64,000 nucleotides of DNA, from NCBI RefSeq assembly GCF_002870125.1, contig NZ_PNEO01000001.1:62001-126000 (forward strand), given 5' to 3'. Each line of letters begins with the position of its first letter. The first letter of the stretch is position 1. The position numbers were made by a program, and so were the translations under genes. The notes below the pieces were generated by a model, which ran no database searches, had not been told where the DNA came from, and saw only the letters and a program-made list of their open reading frames with translations. Below are positions 1-9,617 of the stretch, piece by piece. This stretch comes from Burkholderia sp. WAC0059. Its GTDB lineage: Bacteria > Pseudomonadota > Gammaproteobacteria > Burkholderiales > Burkholderiaceae.

Positions 1-137
1 CGGGGAAGGCCGGAAATCAAGCGCTGGCCTTGGGCCTTGACGGGCGCCTCGTTCCGTCGCCATATGGTTATTATTGCGTTTTTTTAAATTTACATTTGTC
101 AAATATAAAAATATCTGTAAGACCCATTGTTACTTAA

Positions 138-165
138 TTGACACACCTTTTTTAAATTTTTTACT
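138..165 (+). promoter_or_regulatory. Candidate sigma70 promoter of the porin gene
   Basis: A perfect -35 hexamer TTGACA (138-143) is followed after 16 bp by TTTACT (160-165), in an AT-rich leader of about 180 bp that contrasts with the GC-rich surroundings. Long, AT-rich leaders are usual for porin genes. The -10 is weak (4/6), so the exact start is uncertain. Confidence 0.4.
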
Positions 166-239
166 TCGGAGATTGGTCAGGTTAGTCTCCCGGCGGAAGT
201 TAGTTAGTAGTAGTTTCTTTAGCGCCAGGAGAATCAACG

Positions 240-1433
240 ATGATGAAAAAATTTGCTCTAACCTCCATTTCGCTCGCCGTCCTCGGCGTGGCTGGCACGG
301 CTCACGCGCAGTCGAGCGTGACGCTGTACGGCACCATCGACACGTCGATCACCTACCTCAACCATGCCGGCGGCAACTTCGGCGAAGGCCCGGGTGCCAC
401 CGTCTGGTCGATCGGCAACAGCAGCGGCGGCGACTTGTCGGGCTCGCGTTGGGGCATCAAGGGGGCGGAAGATCTGGGCGGCGGCCTGAAGGCCGTTTTC
501 CAGTTGGAAAACGGTTTTAGCCCGAACAACGGCCAGCTCAATCAGAGCAGCCGCATGTTCGGCCGTCAGGCGTTCGTGGGCCTGACGAGCGACCAGTACG
601 GTTCCGTCACGCTGGGCCGCCAGTACGACCCGCTGATCGACCTCGTGCAGGGCATCACCGAAGACAACTACTTCGGCTCGTCGTTCGCGACGGCAGGCGA
701 CGTCGACAACTACGACAACAGCTTCCGCGTGAACAACGCGGTCAAGTACACGACGCCGGTCTGGAGCGGTCTGCAAGCCGAAGTGATGTACTCGTTCGGC
801 GGCATTGCGGGCTCGACGGGTTCCGAGCAGTCCTATTCGGCTGCCGTGGCGTACAACAACGGCCCGCTCGCCATCGCCGGCGGTTATTTCTACGCGGCGA
901 ACAACGAAAGCGCGGTCACGCGCGGCGTGGAAGACTGGTCGAGCACGTCGGACGGCCCGTTCGACGGTCCGGTCAACATCGGCTACTCGTCGGCTCACTC
1001 GCTGCAGATCGCCCGCGCGGCCGTGCAGTACACGATCAGCAAGTTCACCCTGGGCCTCGGCTACAGCAACGCCCAGTACGCGCCTGACTCGGAGTCGGCG
1101 TTCGCGAGTACCGAAACCTACACCACGGGTCAGGGCTTCGTGAACTTCCAGGCCAACTCGGCGCTGCTGGTGGGCGTCGGCTACAGCTATACGCACGCCA
1201 GCGGCGATACGTCGGCGAGCTACAACCAGGTGTCAGCCGGTGCCGACTACAGCCTGTCCAAGCGCACCGACCTGTACGCCGTGGCGGCCTGGCAGCACGC
1301 GAGCGGCACGACGATCGGCGACGTCGACGGCGTGGCGACGCCGGTGGCGGCGGAAGCCTCGATCGGTTCGTACGGCTACTACGGCACCAGCTCGCAGACG
1401 CTGGTCAGCGTGGGTATCCGTCACAAGTTCTAA
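240..1433 (+). CDS. Gram-negative trimeric porin (Burkholderia OpcP/OmpC-like)
   Basis: General outer-membrane diffusion porin of 397 residues. A signal peptide is visible at residues 1-23 (basic MMKK start, hydrophobic core, cut after AHA). The mature protein starts QSSVTLYG, the hallmark first strand of beta-proteobacterial porins. The body alternates short amphipathic strands with Gly/Asn/Asp-rich loops, and LGRQYD near residue 120 is a conserved porin segment. The protein ends in a terminal Phe (IRHKF), the outer-membrane assembly signal. The start is set by AGGAG at 227-231, 8 bp before ATG. It is a single-gene unit closed by a terminator at 1459. Substrate selectivity cannot be read from sequence. 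Several porin paralogues are usual in this group. Confidence 0.95.
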   Translation: MMKKFALTSISLAVLGVAGTAHAQSSVTLYGTIDTSITYLNHAGGNFGEGPGATVWSIGNSSGGDLSGSRWGIKGAEDLGGGLKAVFQLENGFSPNNGQLNQSSRMFGRQAFVGLTSDQYGSVTLGRQYDPLIDLVQGITEDNYFGSSFATAGDVDNYDNSFRVNNAVKYTTPVWSGLQAEVMYSFGGIAGSTGSEQSYSAAVAYNNGPLAIAGGYFYAANNESAVTRGVEDWSSTSDGPFDGPVNIGYSSAHSLQIARAAVQYTISKFTLGLGYSNAQYAPDSESAFASTETYTTGQGFVNFQANSALLVGVGYSYTHASGDTSASYNQVSAGADYSLSKRTDLYAVAAWQHASGTTIGDVDGVATPVAAEASIGSYGYYGTSSQTLVSVGIRHKF

Positions 1434-1458
1434 TAAAAACGTAGGGCGTTGTCTCATG

Positions 1459-1496
1459 GCCGGGTGCGCCGCTTCGACGGCGCGCCCGGTTTTTTT
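1459..1496 (+). terminator. Rho-independent terminator after the porin gene
   Basis: A GC-rich stem (GCCGGGTGCGCCG / CGGCGCGCCCGG, one mismatch, loop CTTCGA) is followed directly by seven T residues. It lies 26 bp after the porin stop codon. Confidence 0.9.
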
Positions 1497-1846
1497 ATGG
1501 CTTCGCAGTAGTCCTGCCGTTCGATCGTCGATCTCCTGGACGGCCCCGGCACCCGGCACCGCTCTCGCCGGACTCGTGGTTTTCCCCTATACGCGGTGCG
1601 CAGGCATGGAGGCGGCACCGCGTCGTCCTACGCTGCCGGGGCAGCGGCGGCGATCTCTGGTTATGCTGCCGTCGGCGGCCCGAGCGTTCCGGGACGCCTG
1701 GACGGACATCCCCATTTTCCTCAATGGCGCTACCCGAAAGGGTTCTGTACCTTCTGCTGCATCGATCCAGCCAGCGATCGCGCCGGGTTTCGTCCGAAGC
1801 CGGCGACGACAGGGTGGAAGCCGCCCGAAAGGTGGCAGGAGGAGAC
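1497..1846. other. Intergenic gap, no gene recognised
   Basis: 350 bp between the porin terminator and the next good start. Open frames cross it on both strands, but none has a ribosome binding site or a plausible product. It should contain the promoter of the membrane-protein gene; I see no consensus hexamers. Confidence 0.5.
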
Positions 1847-2863
1847 ATGCCGGAACGATTGGCTCTACTACAGGTGATTTCGATGGCCGCATGGCTGGGC
1901 GGTGGGTTCGCCCTGGCCTTCGTGCTGGGCGCGCTCGCGCAGCGGACCGGGTTCGTTGTCTCGCGCCGTTCCGGCGGAGCGCCGCGCTGTCCGCGGGGGC
2001 GCTCGCGGCTCGCGGCGCCGTCGTCCGAATACGCGACGAGATGGCGGACGAGCGCGTTTCTGGTGGCGCTCGTTGCATTGCCGGTCTTCCTTGCCGGCAG
2101 TCTGGGGCGCGACGTCTGGGCGATGACGGCCGGTCTGACCGGCGGGCTGGGCGGCGTATGGCTCGCCCGCCAGTTCGACCTGGACGGTCGCTCGCGCGTC
2201 GTCGGCTTGCTCGGCGGTGCGGTCGGCCTCGGCGCATTGTGCGGCGGCTTCCTGCTTGATCTGCGGCTTGGCAATTCCGCGCCCTGCCAGCGCGCGGGCC
2301 TCTATCTGGCGGTGCTGGTCGGCGCGTTGTCGCTGGCCGGCTCGGCCGCGGTGCTGCTCGACACGCACCGTTCGCGCTCGCAGAGACGCATCCGGCGCTC
2401 CGCCGGCGACGACATCGTCCAGGGACTCGCCCTGCTGCTCCTGCTCGGTCTCGGCTGCGGATTCGTGAAGTCATCCGGCGCGCCGGATGCCGGGCTTTCC
2501 GTCCTGATCGCGGCAAGCGGTCTCGCCGCGGCATGGGGCGCGCGTTTGACGACGGTACGGCTGGAAAATGCCTCGAGGGCTTTGCCTCAGGCTGGCCTAC
2601 CGGCCGGCTCGGGGTGGTCGTCCGCGCCGTCGCTGGCGGCGTGGGGCGGTGTCGCACGGCCCGGTTTGGGCGCGGCCCTCGTCGACGCCCCGATGTCCGT
2701 CGCATTGCTGGACTGTGCCGACTGGTTTCCGCCGTTTTACGCCGACTTCGCGGCCGGCACGGAGGACGAACTGGCCGGCGGCGAGCGCGTCCGGTCGTCG
2801 GGACCGGGACGGCACGGCCGGCGTTGCGTCGCGCGGGACCGTTGGCGACGGCAGCGGTCATAA
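1847..2863 (+). CDS. Unrecognised polytopic membrane protein
   Basis: 338 residues. The start was chosen for AGGAGG four bases before ATG at 1847; the frame is open further upstream but without such a signal. About seven or eight hydrophobic segments are visible (residues ~8-28, 68-85, 92-108, 123-140, 157-177, 200-220, 228-245 and one near 285-305), separated by Arg-rich loops, and the C-terminal tail is hydrophilic and basic. The N-terminal pattern GFALAFVLGALAQRTGF recalls the first segment of YeeE/YedE-type transporters, but the conserved Cys-containing motifs of that family are not evident, so this is only a hint. Third codon positions are strongly G/C in this frame, supporting a real gene. 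It is an isolated unit with no informative neighbours. Function unknown. Confidence 0.55.
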   Translation: MPERLALLQVISMAAWLGGGFALAFVLGALAQRTGFVVSRRSGGAPRCPRGRSRLAAPSSEYATRWRTSAFLVALVALPVFLAGSLGRDVWAMTAGLTGGLGGVWLARQFDLDGRSRVVGLLGGAVGLGALCGGFLLDLRLGNSAPCQRAGLYLAVLVGALSLAGSAAVLLDTHRSRSQRRIRRSAGDDIVQGLALLLLLGLGCGFVKSSGAPDAGLSVLIAASGLAAAWGARLTTVRLENASRALPQAGLPAGSGWSSAPSLAAWGGVARPGLGAALVDAPMSVALLDCADWFPPFYADFAAGTEDELAGGERVRSSGPGRHGRRCVARDRWRRQRS

Positions 2864-3245
2864 CGACAAAACGGAAGTAGCGCGAGCCCGCAAAGCGCGG
2901 GGCGCTTCCCTTGTGCGCGTGGCTCGCCCGGCGGGCCGCGCGTGTCCTGCCATCGGAAGTCGGCTGTCCGGTCCGCGGTTCGAGGCCATGCGTGCGGGCT
3001 GAAACGAGCGCGATATCCATGTCCGCCATCTCCCCGGCACGCCTTCCGTTCCATCGCGATCTTCAGGCTGGCGAACCCCTTCTCCATCGAACTTCCGCTC
3101 TCCTGGCCGCCCTTGCGCAATGCAGCACTGCACGTTTAAATACCGGGCGGGCCAGGGTCGGCGACGACGTTATCGACGCGGAATCGGGCCTCGCGCGGCC
3201 TTGCCGCCCCACGATTCACGACAAATTCCGACGATGGAGAAGCGC
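2864..3245. other. Intergenic gap, no gene recognised
   Basis: 382 bp without a supported gene. The open frames here on both strands are Arg/Ala/Pro-rich products of high GC and lack ribosome binding sites. It presumably holds the promoter of the DUF2252 gene. Confidence 0.5.
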
Positions 3246-4658
3246 ATGAGTGCGAGCACCATAGCTGAGCGCGAGGCGGCAGGCCGGGCGGCGCGCGAGC
3301 GCGCGAAGCGCTCGAGCCACCGGCAGACGGGCGAGCCGCGCCGCGACCCGCTCGACCTGCTGCGCGAGAGCAGCGAAGGCCGGCTCGCCGGGCTCGTGCC
3401 GCTGCGCCACGGCCGCATGCTCGCCTCGCCGTTCGCCTTCCTGCGCGGCAGCGCGATCCTCCAGGCGCACGACCTCGCGTTTGCGCCGCATACGGGCATG
3501 ACGATACCGATCTGCGGCGACGCCCATCTGCTCAACTTCGGCGCCTTCGCCACGCCGGAGCGACAGCTCGTCTTCGATCTGAACGATTTCGACGAAGTAA
3601 CGTCGGCCCCCTGGGAGTGGGATCTCAAGCGGCTCGTCGCGAGCCTCGTCGTCGTGGCGCGGCAGGGCGGCTACTCGCGCGGCGTCGCGGAGACGTTCGT
3701 GCTCTCGGCCGTCGGCGAGTATCTCGACCGGATGCGCCAGTACGCGCAGTGCGGCGTGCTCGAACTCTGGTACGACCGGATCGGTTTCGACCAGATGGTG
3801 GAGACCGCGCTTGCGCCCGAAGGACGCCGCCCGATCCGGCGCAGCATGGAGAAGGGCGCGGGCCGCGTGCACGAAAGCGCGCATGACCGGCTCGTGCAGC
3901 GCGACGGCGAACGCTGGACGATGCGCGATCTGCCGCTGTCGTTCTTTCACGTGAAGGACTGGCCGGCGTTGTTCGAGCAGGCGGGCGACGAGCGCGAGGC
4001 CGCCGACTGGCGGCGCTGGATCGGGCCGGTTTACTCGGGCTACCTCAAGACGCTGCCGCCCGACCGTCGCGCGCTGCTCGGACAGTTCCCGATTCAGGAC
4101 CTGGTGCTCAGGGTGGCGGGCGTCGGCAGCGTGGGCCTGCGCTCGCTCGTGCTGCTTGCCGTCGATGATCGCGACCAGCCGTTGTTCCTGCAATTCAAGG
4201 AGGCGCGCGGTCCGGTCATGGCCCGCTATTTCCGGGCCACGCCGCACAAGCACGAGGGCGCGCGCGTCGTCGACGGGCAGCGCCTGCTGCAGGCGGCAAG
4301 CGACATTTTCCTCGGCTGGACGACCGCGCCCTCGGGCCACCAGTTCTATGTCCGGCATCTGCGCGACAGAAAGCTCACGGTGGACCTGGAGTTGTTCGAC
4401 AGCGCGCAGCTTGCCGGCTATGCGCGGCTCTGCGGCTGGGCGCTCGCGCGCGCGCATGCGAAGGCGGGCGGGTCGGCCATCGAGATCGCGGCCTATATCG
4501 GGCGCGGCGAACAGTTCGTCGAGGCGCTGACCGGCTATGCCTTCGCCTATGCGGACCAGGTGGAGCGCGATTACGAGGCGTTCGTGAAGGCCGTGCGCAG
4601 CGGCGCGCTGCAGGCGCGGACCGACGAGCAGATGATGAACGAATTTTTCCCGGCCTGA
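3246..4658 (+). CDS. DUF2252 family protein (kinase-like fold)
   Basis: 470 residues, full length for DUF2252. Family motifs are visible in order: RHGRMLASPFAFLRG (~55), CGDAHLLNFG (~90), FDLNDFDE (~110), WDLKRLVASL (~123), LFLQFKEA (~315), and toward the C-terminus FYVRHLRDRK and GWALARAHAK. The GDxHxxNFG and DxNDFD pattern resembles the catalytic and metal-binding loops of aminoglycoside/choline-kinase-like folds, so phosphotransfer is often suggested, but no substrate is established as far as I know. ATG 3246 is preferred over ATG 3234 because the GGAG within the earlier codons sits 6 bp before it. The gene is monocistronic, 77 bp upstream of a GNAT gene. Confidence 0.88.
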   Translation: MSASTIAEREAAGRAARERAKRSSHRQTGEPRRDPLDLLRESSEGRLAGLVPLRHGRMLASPFAFLRGSAILQAHDLAFAPHTGMTIPICGDAHLLNFGAFATPERQLVFDLNDFDEVTSAPWEWDLKRLVASLVVVARQGGYSRGVAETFVLSAVGEYLDRMRQYAQCGVLELWYDRIGFDQMVETALAPEGRRPIRRSMEKGAGRVHESAHDRLVQRDGERWTMRDLPLSFFHVKDWPALFEQAGDEREAADWRRWIGPVYSGYLKTLPPDRRALLGQFPIQDLVLRVAGVGSVGLRSLVLLAVDDRDQPLFLQFKEARGPVMARYFRATPHKHEGARVVDGQRLLQAASDIFLGWTTAPSGHQFYVRHLRDRKLTVDLELFDSAQLAGYARLCGWALARAHAKAGGSAIEIAAYIGRGEQFVEALTGYAFAYADQVERDYEAFVKAVRSGALQARTDEQMMNEFFPA

Positions 4659-4735
4659 CTGTCCCGACCCGACGCGCGCCGGATTGCGCCGACGTCCGTT
4701 CGCTTCTTTCAACGACCCTCCAGGTGCCTCGGGAC

Positions 4736-5227
4736 ATGCTGCCATCGATAGACGAACTGCTTGACCTCGACGTGCTCACGCTGCGCGAACATACGGAGCG
4801 GGCCGGCGACACGTTCGACGTCGACCGGCACCGGGCGAGCCTGCAACAATCGCTGGCGGCCGGCAGCACGCTATGCGCGGTACGCCGGGACGGCACGCTC
4901 GTCGCCTATGCCATGCTTCGGCCCGAATCGCAGACTTGCTGGTTCGTGAGCGCGTTCAGCACGCATCCGCTGCACCGGACATCGGCCGTATTCGAACTGC
5001 TCGTGCAGATAGCCGGGCTCGCGCGCGCAAAGGGCATCGCCGAACTGAGAAGCCACGTCTATAAGACGAACCGGCTGTCCGTTTCCTTTCATCGAAAGCT
5101 GGGCTTTCAGGTCGTGAAAGAGAACAGCAAGGGCGTCGAATTCTTCGCCCCCGTATCCGCGCTCGGCAACCGGCCCGCCGTGCTGCGCGCCGCCGGACGG
5201 CATGGAAACCGCGGGTTTTCTGCCTGA
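4736..5227 (+). CDS. GNAT family N-acetyltransferase
   Basis: 163 residues. The C-terminal half shows the GNAT core: a strand and helix around HPLHRTSAVFELLVQIAGLARAKGI (acetyl-CoA binding region, without a perfect Q/RxxGxG/A motif) and the closing segment VSFHRKLGFQVVKEN, typical of motif B. The N-terminal third matches nothing I know. Acceptor substrate unknown. ATG 4736 is preferred; a GTG at 4724 in the same frame is the alternative, and neither has a strong ribosome binding site. It follows the DUF2252 gene on the same strand and may be co-transcribed with it. Confidence 0.75.
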   Translation: MLPSIDELLDLDVLTLREHTERAGDTFDVDRHRASLQQSLAAGSTLCAVRRDGTLVAYAMLRPESQTCWFVSAFSTHPLHRTSAVFELLVQIAGLARAKGIAELRSHVYKTNRLSVSFHRKLGFQVVKENSKGVEFFAPVSALGNRPAVLRAAGRHGNRGFSA

Positions 5228-5374
5228 TTCCCCCATTTGTCATCCCCTACCCACTACGGTATGGTGCGGAATCGACACACCGTCGCCCCGACGATTGCGC
5301 CGGCCGCAACACGACGCGCCGCGCATCGGCATCGACGGGCGAAGACAAACCCGGACCCATGAGGAGAGCAAGCA

Positions 5375-6142
5375 ATGAGCAACGACGGACAGCACGGCAA
5401 GGTGGCGCTCGTGACGGGCGCGGGCAGCGGCATCGGCCGCGCCTGCGCAAAGAAACTGCTCGAACACGGTTATAGCGTGGTCCTGGCGGGGCGGCGGGCG
5501 CCGTTGCTCGAGGCGCTCGCGGACGAAGCGCGTCAGCAGGGCCGGGATGCGCTCGCCGTGCCTTGCGACGTCGGCGACGCGGCCAGCGTCGAGGCGCTGT
5601 TCGACGCGATCCGCACGCGCTACGGGCGGCTGGACCTGCTCTTCAACAATGCGGGGCGCGGCGCGCCGGCCGTCGACATCGACGAGCTTTCGGTCGAGGA
5701 CTGGCGCGCCGTCGTCGATACGAACCTGACCGGCATGTTTCTCTGCACGCGCGCGGCGTTCGGCATGATGAAGAAGCAGTCGCCGCGCGGCGGACGGATC
5801 ATCAACAACGGTTCGATTTCGGCCCACGCGCCGCGGCCGTTCAGCATCGCCTACACGGCGACCAAGCACGCGGTCACGGGCCTGACCAAGACGGTATCGC
5901 TCGACGGCCGGCGCTACGACATCGCGTGCGGCCAGCTCGACATCGGCAACGCCGAGACCGACCTGGCCGAGCGCATGGCGCGCGGCGTGCCCCAGGCGAA
6001 CGGCCAGATCGCGGTCGAGCCGCTGATGAACGTCGGGCACGTGGCCGACGCCTTGCTGCACATGGCCAGCCTGCCGCTCGAGGCGAACGTCCAGTTCATG
6101 ACCGTCATGGCCACGAAAATGCCGTTCGTCGGGCGCGGCTGA
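5375..6142 (+). CDS. SDR family oxidoreductase
   Basis: 255 residues, the usual size of a classical short-chain dehydrogenase/reductase. The dinucleotide-binding motif TGAGSGIG is at residues 14-21, NNAG near residue 91, the catalytic Ser at 147 (NNGSIS), and YTATK gives Tyr160/Lys164. An Arg pair after the second strand (AGRRAP) favours NADP(H). The start at 5375 has GAGGAG about 10 bp upstream. Substrate cannot be deduced. The gene is a single unit, followed by the sirtuin gene after about 150 bp. Confidence 0.92.
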   Translation: MSNDGQHGKVALVTGAGSGIGRACAKKLLEHGYSVVLAGRRAPLLEALADEARQQGRDALAVPCDVGDAASVEALFDAIRTRYGRLDLLFNNAGRGAPAVDIDELSVEDWRAVVDTNLTGMFLCTRAAFGMMKKQSPRGGRIINNGSISAHAPRPFSIAYTATKHAVTGLTKTVSLDGRRYDIACGQLDIGNAETDLAERMARGVPQANGQIAVEPLMNVGHVADALLHMASLPLEANVQFMTVMATKMPFVGRG

Positions 6143-6294
6143 CGCGCGGGCGCCGTCCTCGCGGGACGGCGTCACGCGCTATATACTGGGCCGAGCCGCG
6201 AGCCTTGCCGGCACCCGCCGCGCCGGCGCACGGTTCGCGGCCCCGGCGCGGCGCGGCAGACAGGCCGTCTCCGTTCGTTTTTCGCGTCGCCGCC

Positions 6295-7206
6295 ATGACT
6301 GCATTCGCATCCGTTTCCGAGTCCGCCCGCGTTCCCGAGCCGGTTCCGCCGTTCGCGGTTTCCGCTTCGGCCGCGCTCGATGCGCTCCACGCGTTCGCCC
6401 GGCGTCATCCGCGTCTTTTCGTGCTGACGGGCGCGGGCATCAGCACCGATTCCGGCATCCCCGGCTATCGCGACGAAAACGGCCAATGGAAACGTTCGCC
6501 GCCCATCACGCTGCAGGAATTTCTCGGCTCCGATCACGCGAGGCGACGCTATTGGGCGCGCAGCATGATCGGCTGGCCGGCTGTCGCGCAGGCGCGGCCC
6601 AACGGCGCGCATCGGGCGCTCGCGCGTCTCCAGGCCGGCGGACATCTTGCCACGCTCGTCACGCAGAACGTCGATGGGCTGCATCAGCGCGCCGGCAGCA
6701 CCGGCGTGATTGAGCTGCACGGCAGCATCGGCCATGTCGATTGCCTCGATTGCGGCGCGCAGTACACGCGCGCCTCGATTCAGCCGCTGCTCGAAGCGGG
6801 CAATCCCGGCCTGGCCGGCGCGTATGCGGAGCCGGCGGCCGACGGCGACGCCCATCTCGACTGGGACGGTTCGGCGGCCTTCGACGTGCCGGTCTGCCCG
6901 GCGTGCGGCGGGCGGCTCAAGCCTGCGGTGGTGTTTTTCGGCGAGAACGTGCCGCGCGAGCGCGTGACGGCGGCGAGCGACGCGCTCGAAGCCGCCGACG
7001 CGCTGCTCGTGGTCGGCTCGTCGCTGATGGTGTATTCGGGCTATCGCTTCTGCGTGTGGGCGCAGCGCATGGGCAAGCCGATCGCCGCGATCAATCTCGG
7101 CCGGACCCGCGCGGACCCGCTGTTGGCGCTGAAAGTCGAGGCGTCGTGCGCGCCGGCGCTCGAAACGTTTGTCGCGCGGCTCGCCACGGACGAGGCGCCG
7201 TGTTGA
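6295..7206 (+). CDS. SIR2 family NAD-dependent protein deacylase
   Basis: 303 residues. Sirtuin motifs are clear: [15 protein letters not shown] (~46-60, NAD binding), [12 protein letters not shown] (~125), catalytic His at 142 in ELHGS, and two zinc Cys pairs, CLDC (~149-152) and CPAC (~200-203). GYRDENGQW together with the second Cys pair and [12 protein letters not shown] fits class II (SIRT4-like) bacterial sirtuins. Expected role: NAD-dependent removal of acyl groups from lysines in the cytoplasm. ATG 6295 is the first in-frame ATG matching the family N-terminus. A TATACT hexamer at 6182-6187 may be its -10 element. It is followed by a flavoprotein gene on the same strand after 116 bp. 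Confidence 0.93.
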   Translation: MTAFASVSESARVPEPVPPFAVSASAALDALHAFARRHPRLFVLTGAGISTDSGIPGYRDENGQWKRSPPITLQEFLGSDHARRRYWARSMIGWPAVAQARPNGAHRALARLQAGGHLATLVTQNVDGLHQRAGSTGVIELHGSIGHVDCLDCGAQYTRASIQPLLEAGNPGLAGAYAEPAADGDAHLDWDGSAAFDVPVCPACGGRLKPAVVFFGENVPRERVTAASDALEAADALLVVGSSLMVYSGYRFCVWAQRMGKPIAAINLGRTRADPLLALKVEASCAPALETFVARLATDEAPC

Positions 7207-7322
7207 ACCGCCGGGCGAAACCGGAAGAACGCCCGCCGGGCGCATCGAACCTGACAACCTGACCGGACGAGGCGCCGCCGGTCGTACCCGCCGTGTCGCT
7301 GCCCAAGGAGAGAGGCTTTCCC

Positions 7323-7928
7323 ATGACGATCACGCTCGAGGCGCTCGAAGCCCTCTACGGACAGCCGCATGAACGGGCGATCAACAAGGAGATCGACCAC
7401 GTCAACGAGGACTACCGGCGCTTCATCGAGCTTTCGCCGTTCGTCGTGCTCGCGAGCGCGGGGCCGGACGGGCTCGACTGCTCGCCGCGCGGCGACGCGC
7501 CCGGCTTCGTGCGCATCGTCGACGCGCGCACGCTGGCGTTGCCCGATCGCATCGGCAACAACCGCATCGACAGCCTGCGCAACGTGGCGGTCAGGCCGCA
7601 CGTCGCGCTGCTGTTCATGGTGCCCGGCGTCGGCGAGATGCTGCGCGTCAACGGGCGCGGCCGCGTCTCGAGCGACGCGGCGCTTCTCGAAAGCTTCGCG
7701 GTCGAGGGCAAGCCGCCGCGCAGCGTGCTGATCGTCGAGGTCGACGCGGCGTACTTCCATTGCTCGAAGGCCGTCACGCGCTCGAAGCTCTGGGATCCGG
7801 CGCAGCACGTCGAGCGCTCGCGCCTGCCGAGCGCGGGCGAGATGCACCGGCGCATCAACGGCGAGCGCTTCGACGCGCAAGCCTACGACCTCGAGCTCGT
7901 GCAGCGGCTGCGCACGGGCCTCTACTGA
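7323..7928 (+). CDS. Pyridoxamine 5'-phosphate oxidase-like FMN-binding protein
   Basis: 201 residues, of the MSMEG_1061/PNPOx-like type. After an N-terminal helix come a split-barrel core with [24 protein letters not shown] (~40-63), [15 protein letters not shown] (~78-92), and [16 protein letters not shown] (~103-118), the conserved FMN phosphate-binding region of this subfamily. The C-terminus is [18 protein letters not shown]. Substrate unknown; these proteins are usually annotated as putative flavin oxidoreductases. The start at 7323 has AAGGAG/GAGAGG upstream. It lies between the sirtuin and gndA genes on the same strand. Confidence 0.85.
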   Translation: MTITLEALEALYGQPHERAINKEIDHVNEDYRRFIELSPFVVLASAGPDGLDCSPRGDAPGFVRIVDARTLALPDRIGNNRIDSLRNVAVRPHVALLFMVPGVGEMLRVNGRGRVSSDAALLESFAVEGKPPRSVLIVEVDAAYFHCSKAVTRSKLWDPAQHVERSRLPSAGEMHRRINGERFDAQAYDLELVQRLRTGLY

Positions 7929-8146
7929 GCGCTATCGAGCGGCGCCCGAAGCCGGGCTTGAACCGCGCGCGCCTCGCCCGACGACCGGAAGGCGCCGGGT
8001 CCGCCTTTCGCGCCACGGGCATGCGGTTTGCGCCTCGCGCGACGGCGGCGCCGCGCACGCGTTCGCACGGCCGGCGGCCGTTTCCCTTATCCTTGCACGA
8101 TCGGCGCCGCCGGGCGCCCAGGATTTTGCGAGAAATGGAGAGTCAT

Positions 8147-9556
8147 ATGGGTAAGCAGGCAATCGGCGTCGTGGGGCTCGCCGTCATGGGGCGCAATCTG
8201 GCGCTGAACATCGAGAGCCGGGGGCATGCCGTATCGGTGTACAACCGCAGCCGGGAGAAAACCGACGAGCTGATCGCGGAGTTTCCCGACCGCAAGCTGG
8301 TGCCGGCCTACACGCCGGAAGACTTCGTCGCGTCGCTCGAAAAGCCGCGCCGCATCCTGCTGATGGTGAAGGCCGGCGCGCCGACCGACGCGACCATCGC
8401 CGCGCTCAAGCCGCTGCTCGATGAAGGCGACATCCTGATCGACGGCGGCAACACGCCGTTTACCGACACCATCCGCCGCAACCAGGAGCTCGCGAAGTCC
8501 GGGCTGCATTTCATCGGCACGGGCGTCTCGGGTGGCGAGGAAGGCGCGTTGAAAGGGCCGTCGATCATGCCGGGCGGCCAGCGCGACGCCTACGAGCTCG
8601 TCGCGCCGATCCTGACCGAGATCGCTGCGAAGGCGCCCGACGGCGAGCCGTGCGTGGCCTACATGGGCCCGGACGGCGCCGGGCACTACGTGAAGATGGT
8701 CCACAACGGCATCGAGTACGGCGACATGCAGTTGATCGCCGAGAGCTACGCGGTGCTCAAGCAGGTCGTCGGCCTCGACAACCGGGCGCTCGGCGAGGTC
8801 TACACGCAGTGGAACCAGGGCGAGCTCGACAGCTACCTGATCGAGATCACCGCGAAGATCTTCGGCAAGAAGGACGACGAGACGGGCCAGGACCTCGTGG
8901 ACGTCATTCTCGACCGCGCCGCGCAGAAGGGCACGGGCAAGTGGACGAGCCAGAACGCGCTGGACCTCGGCGTGCCGCTGCCGCTCATCACCGAGTCCGT
9001 ATTCGCGCGCGTGCTCTCGTCGCTGAAGACACAGCGCGTCGCGGCGAGCCGCGTGCTCGCCGGTCCCGGCGCGAAGCCGTTCGCGGGCGATCGCGCGGCG
9101 TTCGTCGAGTCGGTGCGGCGCGCGCTTTACCTGAGCAAGGTGATCTCCTACGCCCAGGGCTTCGCGCAGTTGCGCGCGGCCTCCGACGAATACAAGTGGG
9201 ACCTGCAATACGGGACGATCGCGAAGATCTTCCGCGCGGGCTGCATCATCCGGGCGCGCTTCCTGCAGAAGATCACCGACGCCTACGCCCACGATCCGCA
9301 ACTGGCGAATTTGCTGCTTGACCCGTACTTCCGCGACATCGCCGCGAACTACCAGGCCGCGCTGCGCGAAGTGGTGACGGCAGCCGTGAACGTGGGCGTG
9401 CCCGTGCCGGCGTTCTCGTCGGCCATCGCGTACTTCGACGGCTACCGCTCGGAGCGCCTGCCGGCCAATCTCGTGCAGGCGCAACGCGACTTCTTCGGCG
9501 CCCATACGTTCGAGCGCGTCGACAAGCCCGGCAGCTTCCACGCCGAGTGGTTCTGA
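8147..9556 (+). CDS. gndA: 6-phosphogluconate dehydrogenase, decarboxylating (NADP+)
   Basis: 469 residues, exactly the size of the long-form enzyme. It converts 6-phosphogluconate to ribulose 5-phosphate and CO2 in the oxidative pentose phosphate pathway. Visible elements: Rossmann motif [15 protein letters not shown] (~6-20) followed by NRS for [20 protein letters not shown], the signature [19 protein letters not shown] (~127-145), catalytic Lys183 in [11 protein letters not shown] with Glu190, and [20 protein letters not shown] 8147 is chosen over ATG 8135 because GGAG lies 6 bp before it. A strong terminator follows. There is no zwf or pgl gene nearby. Confidence 0.97.
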   Translation: MGKQAIGVVGLAVMGRNLALNIESRGHAVSVYNRSREKTDELIAEFPDRKLVPAYTPEDFVASLEKPRRILLMVKAGAPTDATIAALKPLLDEGDILIDGGNTPFTDTIRRNQELAKSGLHFIGTGVSGGEEGALKGPSIMPGGQRDAYELVAPILTEIAAKAPDGEPCVAYMGPDGAGHYVKMVHNGIEYGDMQLIAESYAVLKQVVGLDNRALGEVYTQWNQGELDSYLIEITAKIFGKKDDETGQDLVDVILDRAAQKGTGKWTSQNALDLGVPLPLITESVFARVLSSLKTQRVAASRVLAGPGAKPFAGDRAAFVESVRRALYLSKVISYAQGFAQLRAASDEYKWDLQYGTIAKIFRAGCIIRARFLQKITDAYAHDPQLANLLLDPYFRDIAANYQAALREVVTAAVNVGVPVPAFSSAIAYFDGYRSERLPANLVQAQRDFFGAHTFERVDKPGSFHAEWF

Positions 9557-9580
9557 GCGTTCGAACGCACGGCTGACTGA

Positions 9581-9610
9581 AGGCGCGCGGGCATTTCGCC
9601 CGCGCGCCTT
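9581..9610. terminator. Hairpin terminator between convergent gndA and DUF2968 genes
   Basis: A perfect stem GGCGCGCGGGC / GCCCGCGCGCC with loop ATTTC. A T-rich tract (TTTATTTTTT) follows on the plus strand, so it should end gndA transcription; it could also serve the opposite gene. Confidence 0.88.
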
Positions 9611-9617
9611 TATTTTT

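Noticed and set aside
1587..3029. 480-codon minus-strand open frame over the unrecognised membrane protein
   Set aside because: Extremely Arg/Pro-rich, no ribosome binding site; the plus-strand frame has AGGAGG and hydrophobic spans.
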